Below are positions 1-6,202 of a DNA stretch of 14,173 nucleotides, piece after piece. Source of the stretch: Pontiella sp. (GTDB lineage: Bacteria > Verrucomicrobiota > Kiritimatiellia > Kiritimatiellales > Pontiellaceae); contig JAOZKS010000009.1 in assembly GCA_029935255.1 (NCBI GenBank), positions 1 to 14,173 on the forward strand. Direction: 5' to 3'. The notes under the pieces are model-generated. The model was not told the DNA's origin and did no database searches. It worked only from the letters and a program-made list of their open reading frames with translations. The position numbers were made by a program, and so were the translations under genes. Numbering within the stretch: the stretch's first letter is position 1; every line of letters begins with the position of its first letter.

Positions 1-1139
1 AGCGCGACATGACGGCTCCGGAGGGCGGCTTCTTTTCCGCCGAAGATGCTGACTCGGAAGGCGAAGAGGGGTTGTTCTATGTGTGGACGCTAGAAGAAAC
101 CAGGTCCTTGCTGGCGGACGAATCCAACTTTGTTTCCGGGCTGTGGAATTTAGCCAAATCCGGAAATTTCCGTGACGAAGCCAGCGGAAAAATGACGGGG
201 AATAATATTCCTCATTTATCGGAGTTTCCGACCCCGGCTGATGCTCAACGAATTGCCGCACCTCGAAAAAAACTATTCGAGGTTCGTGAAAAACGGATTC
301 ATCCGCTTAAGGACACCAAGGTGCTAACCGACTGGAACGGACTGATGATTTCCGCCTTTGCCAAAGCAGGACGTGCCTTCGGAAAGGATGAATATGTGCA
401 AGCGGCCATCAAGGCGAATGCATTTATTGAATCGGAAATGCAACAGAACAACGGGGTGTTATGGCATCGGTACCGCGATGGAGACAAAGCTGTTTTGGGG
501 CACTTGGAGGACTATGCCTTCATGATCCTTGGTCTTTTAGAGTTGTATGAAAGTACGCTTGATTTTCACTATTTGGAAACGGCACTGAACTACAACGCCA
601 TCCTGACCTCATCGTTTTGGGATAAAGACCATGGCGGATATTTCATGACCGCCGACCACGCGGAAAAATTGATCGTTCGACCCAAGGAATTCTATGATGG
701 AGCTATCCCTTCAGGGAATTCAATTCAGTTTCTTAACTTGCTGAAACTCGCTCGACTGACGGGGCGCTCGGAATTCGAAGAACAGGCGGTTGAGGTGGGC
801 AAGGCGTTTGGCGGATCGATGAACGCGTCTCCATCCAATTTTTCTCAGGCTTTGATTGCTCTTCAATTTGCACGAGGCGAATCGGTTGAAATCGTTGTGG
901 TGGGTGATCGGAAGAGTGACGACACAAAACAGAAGCTCGACTATATCAACCGCGTTTACAACCCGGGCAAGGTGGTGTTGTTCAAAGATCCATCGGATTC
1001 GGATGCGTTGTCAAAAATTGCCCCCTTCACGAAAGAGCAGGGGATGGTTGGAGGGAAGACCACCGTATACATCTGCCGAAACTTTGCCTGCGAAGAGCCC
1101 ATCAACTCGCTCCAGCAGCTCAAAGATCGACTAAAATAA
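1..1139 (+). CDS. DUF255/YyaL-type (SPATA20-like) protein, 3' part
   Basis: The reading frame is open to the left edge, so only the last ~378 residues are visible. The motif GGFFSAEDADSEGEEG followed by FYVWT at the start of the visible part is a hallmark of the DUF255/YyaL family. Members are ~650-700 residues: an N-terminal thioredoxin-like domain, here off the window, then an alpha/alpha-barrel like that of six-hairpin glycosidases and N-acylglucosamine epimerases. The barrel part is seen here (DWNGLMISAFAKAGRAF, LEDYAFMILGLLELYE, GGYFMTA). The end, with YICRNFACEEPINS, matches the usual family C-terminus, so the gene is probably intact at its 3' end. The cellular function of the family is not settled. 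It stops in TAA just before a hairpin shared with the convergent anti-sigma gene. Identity as a family member is firm; activity is unknown. Confidence 0.9.
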   Translation, partial: RDMTAPEGGFFSAEDADSEGEEGLFYVWTLEETRSLLADESNFVSGLWNLAKSGNFRDEASGKMTGNNIPHLSEFPTPADAQRIAAPRKKLFEVREKRIHPLKDTKVLTDWNGLMISAFAKAGRAFGKDEYVQAAIKANAFIESEMQQNNGVLWHRYRDGDKAVLGHLEDYAFMILGLLELYESTLDFHYLETALNYNAILTSSFWDKDHGGYFMTADHAEKLIVRPKEFYDGAIPSGNSIQFLNLLKLARLTGRSEFEEQAVEVGKAFGGSMNASPSNFSQALIALQFARGESVEIVVVGDRKSDDTKQKLDYINRVYNPGKVVLFKDPSDSDALSKIAPFTKEQGMVGGKTTVYICRNFACEEPINSLQQLKDRLK

Positions 1140-1168
1140 AAAAGGATGGATTTCAGCAATCCACCCTT
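1138..1168 (-). terminator. Intrinsic terminator of the leftward block
   Basis: A stem of nine positions with one mismatch (1144-1152 with 1158-1166) and a five-base loop, extended by A-T pairs at its base, lies between two convergent genes. On the minus strand it is followed by a run of six T (1143-1138) and then A and four more T, which is the expected form for termination of the anti-sigma transcript. On the plus strand it is followed only by TTCC, so it would be weak for the YyaL-type gene. Confidence 0.7.
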
Positions 1169-1192
1169 CCATAAATCCACCAAACCAATCCG

Positions 1193-1651
1193 CTAGCTTT
1201 CCTCTTCGTAGGTCATGAGAAAGTTGAAGGCAAGGTCGTCTTCGGAAAGGCCGCTATACATGACGCTAACGATTTGGTCTTGGGTATTCAGCAATTCGGT
1301 TTCGGTCATCACAAGTTCCAATCCAACACGATCCGGGCTGAAGGCTGTAAAGAAGAGGCCGAGGGCGATCATGACAGATGCCGCCATGGCTAGCGCGGGT
1401 TTCCAGTAGTAGATTTGGGCTGACGGGTTCTCCGGAATCCGCCTGCGGGCTTCACGCTTAATGTTGTTCAGCACGGTGGCGGAGGGTTCCGCCAGGGGGA
1501 GGAATGCGCGTTGAGATTCCACCATGGCGTGCTGGAACCGGCGACAGGGATCGCAGTCGTGCAGATGCGCGGCCAGCGCTCCACGGTGTTTGTTGGCGGT
1601 TTCTCCTGAATCCTGCAACAGGATTAGTTTTTCTGCTTTAATGCACTTCAT
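1193..1651 (-). CDS. Membrane-anchored zinc-finger anti-sigma factor
   Basis: A 152-residue protein that probably holds the preceding sigma factor inactive at the membrane. Near the N-terminus, residues 29-36 read HLHDCDPC, giving the H-x3-C-x2-C pattern of the zinc-binding anti-sigma (ZAS, zf-HC2) domain. One hydrophobic segment follows at about residues 85-104 (PALAMAASVMIALGLFF), after a basic stretch, which predicts a cytoplasmic N-terminus and a short outside part of about 48 residues. The start ATG overlaps the TGA of the sigma gene (ATGA), so the two are translationally coupled, the usual arrangement for a sigma/anti-sigma pair. The outer tail is short and acidic, with no recognisable sensor domain, so the signal cannot be read from the sequence. 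Confidence 0.88.
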   Translation of the reverse strand: MKCIKAEKLILLQDSGETANKHRGALAAHLHDCDPCRRFQHAMVESQRAFLPLAEPSATVLNNIKREARRRIPENPSAQIYYWKPALAMAASVMIALGLFFTAFSPDRVGLELVMTETELLNTQDQIVSVMYSGLSEDDLAFNFLMTYEEES

Positions 1652-2238
1652 GACATGGCCTCCTGCAACTCATCGTATTCTTCCTTTAAGATAGAACGTA
1701 GTTTGGCTAGCGCATATTGCATTCGAGCCAGACAAGTGTTGATTGAGCACTTTTGGATCTTTGCAATCTCCTTAAACGAGGTGTTGGCATACATCCTCAT
1801 GAGAAACACTTCTTTTTGTTCGGGCGACAGCGTTTCAACCGCTTGGTCAATCGCAACGCCCAGTCCCGTTCCTCCGGCTTCCTCCGCTGGTGATATGCCC
1901 GGAGCAGGAAGATGATCCTCCAGCGTGCGGCCATCTTCATCGCCGCCCGTCACGGTTTGCATTGAAACAACCCGTTTATTTCTCCGTGCGCGGTCGATCA
2001 CGAGGTTATGCGAAATTCTAAACAACCAGTTCAGGAAATTCTTGTGTTGGAACTTATGAATATTTTTCAGCGCCCTGAACCAGGTTTCCTGAAAGATTTC
2101 ATCCGTATCTTCGCGCCCCTCGGTCATTTTAAGAATAAAGGAATAGAGCGGCCGCTTATACTTCTCCACCATGGGCTCGAGCGCATTTGCGTCGCCGCCC
2201 AGATAGGCATTAATACACTCGATATCCGTTTGATCCAT
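1648..2238 (-). CDS. ECF-type RNA polymerase sigma factor
   Basis: A 196-residue sigma-70 family protein of the extracytoplasmic-function (RpoE-like) class, which would direct RNA polymerase to a small set of promoters. Region 2 lies at about residues 20-90 (DTDEIFQETWFRALKNI, then FLNWLFRISHNLVIDRARR). Region 4 lies at about 135-185 (LSPEQKEVFLMRMYANTSFKEIAKI with the helix-turn-helix after it, then ALAKLRSIL). There is no region 1 or 3, as expected for ECF factors. A ~35-residue acidic linker separates the domains. It starts 55 bases after the stop of the gspH-like gene with no terminator between, so it may be on the same transcript. It overlaps the anti-sigma gene by four bases. Its target promoters cannot be told from this window. 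Confidence 0.93.
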   Translation of the reverse strand: MDQTDIECINAYLGGDANALEPMVEKYKRPLYSFILKMTEGREDTDEIFQETWFRALKNIHKFQHKNFLNWLFRISHNLVIDRARRNKRVVSMQTVTGGDEDGRTLEDHLPAPGISPAEEAGGTGLGVAIDQAVETLSPEQKEVFLMRMYANTSFKEIAKIQKCSINTCLARMQYALAKLRSILKEEYDELQEAMS

Positions 2239-2293
2239 TAAGTCGGGCTCTTTTTTCTGTGTGCGGTGCGTGAATAACGAGGGTGCGGGTTTC

Positions 2294-2920
2294 TTATTGT
2301 GTGAATTCGGATCTGATTTTCCCCGAGACGGGGTCGTTCTCCAGCTTCACGCCAAGACCGCGGTTGTCTTCGAACTTCAGTACAAACCAATCCGATTGGC
2401 CGTCGGAATAGTACCGGATCAGGTACAGGTCTTCGTGTGCGTCGTCCTTTTCGCTCCACTCTTTCTCAAAGTTGGAGACTTCCAGCCCCTCGGGAAGGAA
2501 ACGATGAACCTCCTTGTCAATGCTGGCATCATCGGAAGAACCTTCGCCTTCCACATAGCCGAGCCGTTTGAGTACATCCTGATCCAGCTCGCCGTCTGCT
2601 GCATTCGTGGAGGATTGGGTGGAGGCTCCGAGATAGATTTCCATCGTCTCGTGGTTGAGCGCAACCGTCATGGTGGTTTCGCGCATGATCGCCATGCTGC
2701 GGGCATACCGCGCCATGCGGTTGACCGTGCGCGATGCCGTGCGCAGTTTTGTCCCCTTATAGGCGTGGGCGAAGTATGGAAGAGAAACTCCCATCAAAAT
2801 CAAGGAGATCACCACCACCAGAATGACTTCAATCAAGGTGAAGCCTGCGGGCTTCACCTTGATTGAACCGCAGAATGACGAATAAGAAATGTCGAATTTC
2901 GAAGGGCAATACTTCTTCAT
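2294..2920 (-). CDS. gspH: GspH-like type II pseudopilin
   Basis: A 208-residue prepilin-type protein. The cleavage and methylation signal is AG|FTLIEVILVVV: cleavage after Gly26, Phe27 as new N-terminus and Glu31 at +5, followed by a single hydrophobic helix to about residue 50. The part after it (TKLRTASRTVNRMARYARSMAIMRETTMTVALN) fits the GspH/FimT-type minor pseudopilin pattern, suggesting a tip component of a type II secretion pseudopilus or related pilus. The chosen ATG has AAGGA seven bases upstream. It gives an unusually long 26-residue leader, largely encoded by a repeat and by one arm of an 18-bp inverted repeat. A GTG at residue 22 would give a short leader (MKPAG|FTLIE) but has no clear ribosome site. 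The acidic C-terminal half resembles nothing I recognise. Confidence 0.8.
   Translation of the reverse strand: MKKYCPSKFDISYSSFCGSIKVKPAGFTLIEVILVVVISLILMGVSLPYFAHAYKGTKLRTASRTVNRMARYARSMAIMRETTMTVALNHETMEIYLGASTQSSTNAADGELDQDVLKRLGYVEGEGSSDDASIDKEVHRFLPEGLEVSNFEKEWSEKDDAHEDLYLIRYYSDGQSDWFVLKFEDNRGLGVKLENDPVSGKIRSEFTQ
2828..2867. repeat. Perfect inverted repeat, 18-bp arms, 4-nt loop
   Basis: Positions 2828-2845 (TTCAATCAAGGTGAAGCC) are the exact reverse complement of 2850-2867, with loop TGCG. The structure lies inside the gspH-like gene, and its left arm encodes the conserved GFTLIE cleavage site. The 9-bp sequence CAGAATGAC occurs directly on the left (2819-2827) and again three bases beyond the right arm (2871-2879). 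Confidence 0.95.
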
Positions 2921-2957
2921 TCATGAATCCTTGTTCAATATTCGATATTCAAGCGGC
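2880..2957. repeat. Degenerate A/T-rich hairpin repeat (TTCGAAATTCG/ATATTCGATATTC type)
   Basis: The stretch between gspG and the pseudopilin cleavage site holds TTCGA- and ATATTCGA-like short words in both orientations, which could fold into a long imperfect hairpin. It resembles intergenic repeats I recall from PVC-group genomes, but only one copy is in the window. It contains the start codon and ribosome site of the gspH-like gene and most of its leader. Confidence 0.4.
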
Positions 2958-2967
2958 ATCGCCGCGC

Positions 2968-3366
2968 CTACTCCCAGTTGTTAACTACGGTGCCTTTGGT
3001 CGAGGTGCAGGAGAGGTCGAAGGTGTGGCTGTTGTGCGAACCCGGAGCGGCATAGATAAACGGTGTGCCCCAAGGATCTTTCGGGATGACCTTCTTTTCC
3101 ATGTAGGGACCACCCTTGGATTCATCCAGGAGGCCGTCGAGGCTAGCTGGATAGCTTCCGTTCATCATTTCATATTCCTGAATGGCCATGCCCAATGCGG
3201 CAATATTTGATTTGGCAGCGGAGATTTGTGCCTTTTCGGCCTTGCCGCCCATGCGGGGAATCGCAATACCGGCCAGAATGCCGATAATGACGACAACGAG
3301 AATGATTTCGATCAGGGTGAAACCAGACCGTTTGCTCAGGTGCTTGTCTTTTCTTTTATTTGTCAT
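2968..3366 (-). CDS. gspG: GspG-type major pseudopilin
   Basis: A 132-residue major pseudopilin of a type II secretion system. The leader is 15 residues ending SKRSG, followed by FTLIEIILVVVIIGILAG with Glu at +5, the standard prepilin peptidase site and membrane helix. The globular part shows the GspG features: NIAALGMAIQEYEMMNGSYP, then IPKDPWGTPFIY, and an end in NNWE. Length is close to the usual ~130-145 residues. An ATG ten codons upstream (3396) would overlap gspF. I prefer 3366 because AGGAG (3378-3374) stands seven bases before it. The protein would be assembled into a periplasmic pseudopilus by the GspF/E machinery. No gspC, D, E or prepilin peptidase gene is in the window. Confidence 0.9.
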   Translation of the reverse strand: MTNKRKDKHLSKRSGFTLIEIILVVVIIGILAGIAIPRMGGKAEKAQISAAKSNIAALGMAIQEYEMMNGSYPASLDGLLDESKGGPYMEKKVIPKDPWGTPFIYAAPGSHNSHTFDLSCTSTKGTVVNNWE

Positions 3367-3373
3367 GGGGAAT

Positions 3374-3378
3374 CTCCT
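3374..3378 (-). promoter_or_regulatory. Ribosome binding site fixing the gspG start
   Basis: AGGAG on the minus strand with a seven-base spacer to the ATG at 3366. The alternative ATG at 3396 has no such motif, so this site decides the start. Confidence 0.7.
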
Positions 3379-3388
3379 GTTTCTGGGT

Positions 3389-4633
3389 TTAAACATGCAG
3401 TGAATCTGTAAGCGTTAATACGGGTAGCAATAGGGCAACGGCAATGCCGCCGATAACAATGGCCACGCCGACGATCAGCAAGGGTTCGAGTACGGTGGTA
3501 CAGGTTTGGACCAGCCGGTCCAGTTCGCTGTCGTAGCGCCGAGTGATGTGTTTCAGCGAGCCGGCCAAATCGCCGGTTTCCTCGCCGACCGCCAGCATAT
3601 CAATCAGCAGACGCGGAAAAACCTTTCCTTGCGCCAGCGGGCCCGAAAGACTGGATCCATCGGTCACGCGCTCGCGAGCTTTCCCGATTTCTTCAGAAAT
3701 CACTACGTTTTTGATTGTTTTCTGGACAATTCCAAGGGCGGGCAAAACCGATACTCCATTATGAAGCAATGTGCCTAGGGTACGGGAGAAGTGGGCGAAG
3801 GCATTGGTGGTCACAATGGCTCCGGCAATCGGAATACGCAGAACGGATCGGTGCCAGATTTCCTGACCCTTGCCCTCCTTAATCCATTTTTTAAAAAGTA
3901 CGAATGCGCCAAAACCAACCCCGAGAAGAATCAGTCCGTAGTGGGTGACAAAATTGCTGATGGCCATCAGCATCAGGGTGGGTCGAGGCAACGTTGCTCC
4001 CATCTCATCGAACGTTGCCGCAAACTTTGGAACAATGCCCACCATCAGGCCAATGACCGCCAGCGCTCCGACAGACATCACAATGATGGGATAGCTCATT
4101 GCTGCCATGACCTTTCCACGCGCCTCCTGAACCCGTTCGTAGTGCACGCATATATGCTCCAGCGAGGTGGGCAGGTTACCGCTGGCCTCTCCGGCACGGA
4201 CGAGGTTGACGTAGAGCGTGGAAAAGGTTTCCGGATAGAGTTCCAGTGCGTCGGAGAGCGAGGTGCCTTGGATGATTTCGTTGCGCAGGGTTTCGACAAT
4301 TTTTCCAACGGCGCTTTCGTCCTTGCGGGCAGAGAGCGTATGCAATGCACGCCCAATCGTCATGCCGGAAGCAACGAGGTCGGAAAGCTCCCTCGAAAAG
4401 AGCAGGAGTTCCTGCATCTTCATCTTGGACTTTCGCTGGAAGCCCAACTCGAATTTAAAGCGTTTTTTCGATCCGGAATCCTGATTCACCGTCTTCGTGG
4501 TTTCCGTGATGGAAACGGGAATTTGCCCCATTGCTTCGATCTGCCGAACCGCGCCCGCCCGATCGCTGGATTCGAGCACACCTTCGACCCGTTCGCCCTT
4601 CTTTGACCGCCCTATGTATTTAAAATGTGCCAT
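3389..4633 (-). CDS. gspF: GspF-type inner-membrane platform protein
   Basis: A 414-residue protein with the duplicated T2SSF domain of type II secretion and type IV pilus platform proteins. The first domain (about residues 75-195) contains LLLFSRELSDLVASGMTIGRAL and YVNLVRAGEASGNL. The second (about 275-400) contains HFSRTLGTLLHNGVSVLPAL and DMLAVGEETGDL. Membrane segments are at about 171-193, 224-247 and 382-408, the normal three. The N-terminal ~60 residues (FKYIGRSKKGERVEGVLES) match the family's first small domain. It would connect the cytoplasmic ATPase to pseudopilus assembly. The start is preceded by GGA and five bases. GspG follows after 22 bases, so the two are co-transcribed. Length and motifs are complete. 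Confidence 0.95.
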   Translation of the reverse strand: MAHFKYIGRSKKGERVEGVLESSDRAGAVRQIEAMGQIPVSITETTKTVNQDSGSKKRFKFELGFQRKSKMKMQELLLFSRELSDLVASGMTIGRALHTLSARKDESAVGKIVETLRNEIIQGTSLSDALELYPETFSTLYVNLVRAGEASGNLPTSLEHICVHYERVQEARGKVMAAMSYPIIVMSVGALAVIGLMVGIVPKFAATFDEMGATLPRPTLMLMAISNFVTHYGLILLGVGFGAFVLFKKWIKEGKGQEIWHRSVLRIPIAGAIVTTNAFAHFSRTLGTLLHNGVSVLPALGIVQKTIKNVVISEEIGKARERVTDGSSLSGPLAQGKVFPRLLIDMLAVGEETGDLAGSLKHITRRYDSELDRLVQTCTTVLEPLLIVGVAIVIGGIAVALLLPVLTLTDSLHV

Positions 4634-4692
4634 AGCAATCCATACCTAACGATGTCGACCTGAAATTATTTTCAACGTTCGAAAAAGAATAG

Positions 4693-4722
4693 TGGAAGAT
4701 TGGAAGATTGGAAGATTGGAAG
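4693..4722. repeat. Tandem 8-bp repeat, 3.75 copies
   Basis: TGGAAGAT is repeated three times without error, followed by TGGAAG, in the 103-base gap upstream of gspF. On the minus strand it lies 60-89 bases before the gspF start. A change in copy number could alter spacing in the gspF upstream region, but I see no convincing promoter in this gap. Confidence 0.9.
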
Positions 4723-4736
4723 GAAAAAATTTGGGT

Positions 4737-5075
4737 TCAGCGGCAAAACGGTGGAAGCCCGATGTCGCGGACAAGATTTCCAGGAACCACATGTCGTTCA
4801 AGCTCCTTACATCCAAGAGCTGACCGGATGTTTCGGATAAACCCGACCATTCCGAACGCCCTCGATTTGGCTTGGTAGATCGCTAGGCGTTGCAGGGCTC
4901 GTTGGGAGGAAAATCCGTTTTCAGGGAGCCTCTGGTGAAGCAGGAGCGCGGTATCCAGTAATTCCTTGATTTCTTCCTCGGCTTCGCCTTTCTTGATTTG
5001 TTGCCATGCGGCATTCAACCGGGGGGGATGGAAGGCCAGCTCATAGCTGTATTGCAGTTTTTCGCGAGGGGTCAT
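4737..5075 (-). CDS. Unknown 112-residue protein coupled to a nucleotidyltransferase-fold gene
   Basis: I do not recognise this protein. From the ATG at 5075 it has 112 residues, rich in predicted helix in its first two thirds (AAWQQIKKGEAEEEIKELLDTALLLHQRL), with a conserved-looking end LVRDIGLPPF. It has no signal peptide or membrane segment. The start overlaps the stop of the preceding gene in ATGA, with GGAGGG five bases upstream, so translation is almost certainly coupled. An upstream in-frame ATG at 5096 would lengthen the overlap and lacks a comparable ribosome site. The tight pairing suggests the two proteins work together, for example as a toxin and antitoxin or as enzyme and partner, but no HEPN-type R-x4-6-H motif is visible. 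The coding call is good; the function is open. Confidence 0.7.
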   Translation of the reverse strand: MTPREKLQYSYELAFHPPRLNAAWQQIKKGEAEEEIKELLDTALLLHQRLPENGFSSQRALQRLAIYQAKSRAFGMVGFIRNIRSALGCKELERHVVPGNLVRDIGLPPFCR

Positions 5076-5626
5076 GGGTTCCCTCCGCTTCTCCACATTT
5101 TCAAATCCTGTCTCAGGTTTTCGAGGTTCTCAAGTACCATTGCATCCGTATTGAATGGAGGGGGAAGGTTTTCAACCGCTTTCTCAATGGAAGAAAAGGC
5201 GACGGGGGATTGGGAATAGAGATATTGCAGATCTCCTTGATCCATTTCGTCGTATCGAATCAGCTTGCTTGCTATGAGCTCTGGCACAGGAGGACTTTTA
5301 ATCGTAAGTTTTGTTCCCTGCCAAAGTAGCATGCTCATATCGGGCGAGGGTTTGGGCAGGCAGAGTCGAAGAGCTTGAATCCATTCAATGTGGTTTGAAG
5401 CGGATTCTTCGGCGGGATTAATCGGAATTCCAGCGCGTTCGGCCGCTTGGGAAATATCGGCGTAGTCCGCATCGGAGTAGGGTGCGGCCACATCGATGTC
5501 CAGGCTGGTTCGGTCGGGCTCATCGAGTAGAATGTAGGCGGCGCTACCATAGATGTACAACATGGCGGGTTGTTTCAGACCCTGGTCAATTTCTTTCAGA
5601 TAAGCCATCAGTTCGCTCTTGTTCAT
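5072..5626 (-). CDS. Nucleotidyltransferase-fold protein (DUF6036-like)
   Basis: A 184-residue protein with features of the minimal nucleotidyltransferase fold: IYGSAAYILL at residues 25-34 in place of the usual GG/GS motif, followed by SLDIDV with Asp43 and Asp45 as the D-x-D metal pair. A later helix LIASKLIRYDEMDQGDL (residues 117-133) is typical of DUF6036/AbiEii-like members, where a Lys and an Asp complete the site. Such proteins transfer nucleotides to RNA or protein targets, and several are toxin or antitoxin components. An in-frame TTG at 5635 is possible, but the ATG at 5626 is more ordinary; neither has a clear ribosome site. It overlaps the 112-residue gene by four bases. Family placement is moderately sure; substrate unknown. 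Confidence 0.72.
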   Translation of the reverse strand: MNKSELMAYLKEIDQGLKQPAMLYIYGSAAYILLDEPDRTSLDIDVAAPYSDADYADISQAAERAGIPINPAEESASNHIEWIQALRLCLPKPSPDMSMLLWQGTKLTIKSPPVPELIASKLIRYDEMDQGDLQYLYSQSPVAFSSIEKAVENLPPPFNTDAMVLENLENLRQDLKMWRSGGNP

Positions 5627-5705
5627 GCTGGGCAATATAATGAACTTGATGCGTCAAGACAAGATCCGCTCCGATTGAATCAGAAGAATCCATGCGGCCG
5701 AGCGG

Positions 5706-5796
5706 TGTGCGGGTGTTTTAAAGCTCAATCACGCGAAGCGAGGCTTGAGTTTACGAAAGCAGCGAACGAAGTGAACGGCAACCTTGAGCACTCCAA
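5706..5796. repeat. Repeat element, copy 1 (TTTTAAAGC ... GCACTCCAA type)
   Basis: The stretch 5706-5730 (TGCGGGTGTTTTAAAGC and following) matches 6153-6177 at most positions, and the end GCACTCCAA (5788-5796) matches 6186-6194. Both copies are in the same orientation. Copy 1 has about 50 more bases between the two conserved parts, with the words GCGAAGCGAGG and GAACGAAGTGAACG. No left end like that of copy 2 was found, so this copy may be partial. Confidence 0.6.
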
Positions 5797-6062
5797 GGGG
5801 GGGGGCAACCCAGATCGATGATGAGCATGCCTTGTTCGACATTCCATGCTGCGGGATAGGAGCGGGTGCTTTGGCAGGGCTTGAAGGCGATGCGGTGGGT
5901 TTCGCGATCGTATAGAAGCTGGATATGTTTGGCCTGCCGCTGCTTGAAAAGGTGGGTGGCGGCGGTGTTGAAGTTAATATTGCCCTGCTTGACAATGGTT
6001 GCCTTGGGTTGGCGGTCGGCTATCTTGCCCATGATGCCGCCGGTGTAAGTTTCGAATGGCAT
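5751..6062 (-). CDS. Small orphan protein, C-terminus probably replaced by a repeat
   Basis: The start is well supported: AAAGGAG stands six bases before the ATG at 6062. The frame gives 103 residues. The first ~86 look like a genuine protein (KATIVKQGNINFNTAATHLF, then HIQLLYDRETHRIAFKP, SYPAAWN), reminiscent of small bacterial proteins that continue with a conserved glycine/serine tail; this is a recollection, not a search result. After LIIDLG the frame enters a C9 tract (5805-5797) and then copy 1 of the repeat, so the last ~17 residues (CPPPWSAQGCRSLRSLLS) are repeat-derived and probably not ancestral. Loss or gain of one C gives two other open tails of similar or greater length. It may therefore be a truncated gene. 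No function is assigned. Confidence 0.6.
   Translation of the reverse strand: MPFETYTGGIMGKIADRQPKATIVKQGNINFNTAATHLFKQRQAKHIQLLYDRETHRIAFKPCQSTRSYPAAWNVEQGMLIIDLGCPPPWSAQGCRSLRSLLS
5797..5805. repeat. G9 homopolymer (C9 in the coding sense)
   Basis: Nine consecutive G on the plus strand fall exactly at the junction between the small orphan gene and repeat copy 1. Such a tract is prone to slippage and to sequencing error. Each register keeps an open frame for at least about 17 more codons, but with a different C-terminus. Confidence 0.9.
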
Positions 6063-6068
6063 GGGGTT

Positions 6069-6075
6069 CTCCTTT
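6069..6075 (-). promoter_or_regulatory. Strong ribosome binding site of the small orphan gene
   Basis: AAAGGAG with a six-base spacer to the ATG at 6062. It is the main reason for calling this small gene real. Confidence 0.65.
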
Positions 6076-6091
6076 GTTTGTGTGGTGTATG

Positions 6092-6194
6092 GGAGTGCGG
6101 TGGCTCGACACCGCTTTTGAATGAGCGAAACGGTGGAGCGTCTGGACGGCCTTGCGCGGGCGTTTTAAAGCGCGATCGAGCCTGCGCACTCCAA
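6092..6194. repeat. Repeat element, copy 2, with terminal inverted repeats
   Basis: The left end GGAGTGCGGTGGCTCGA (6092-6108) and the right end (6176-6192) are inverted repeats matching at 15 of 17 positions, about 100 bp apart. The left end also holds a smaller hairpin, GCGGTG/CACCGC with a six-base loop (6097-6114) followed by TTTT. No open frame of interest lies inside. It fills most of the 140-base gap between xerC/D and the small orphan gene. The shape is that of a small non-autonomous repeat (MITE- or REP-like). Similar GGAGTGCGGNGGC hairpins are common in my memory of Verrucomicrobia-type genomes. Confidence 0.75.
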
Positions 6195-6202
6195 ACCGTT
6201 TC

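Noticed and set aside
3791..4606. Open frame of 271 codons on the + strand
   Set aside because: It lies wholly opposite gspF, whose motifs are complete, and its translation shows no domain. It is a shadow frame.
4737..5075. HEPN-type toxin as partner of the nucleotidyltransferase
   Set aside because: Helical content fits, but no R-x4-6-H motif is present, so the HEPN label is not supported.
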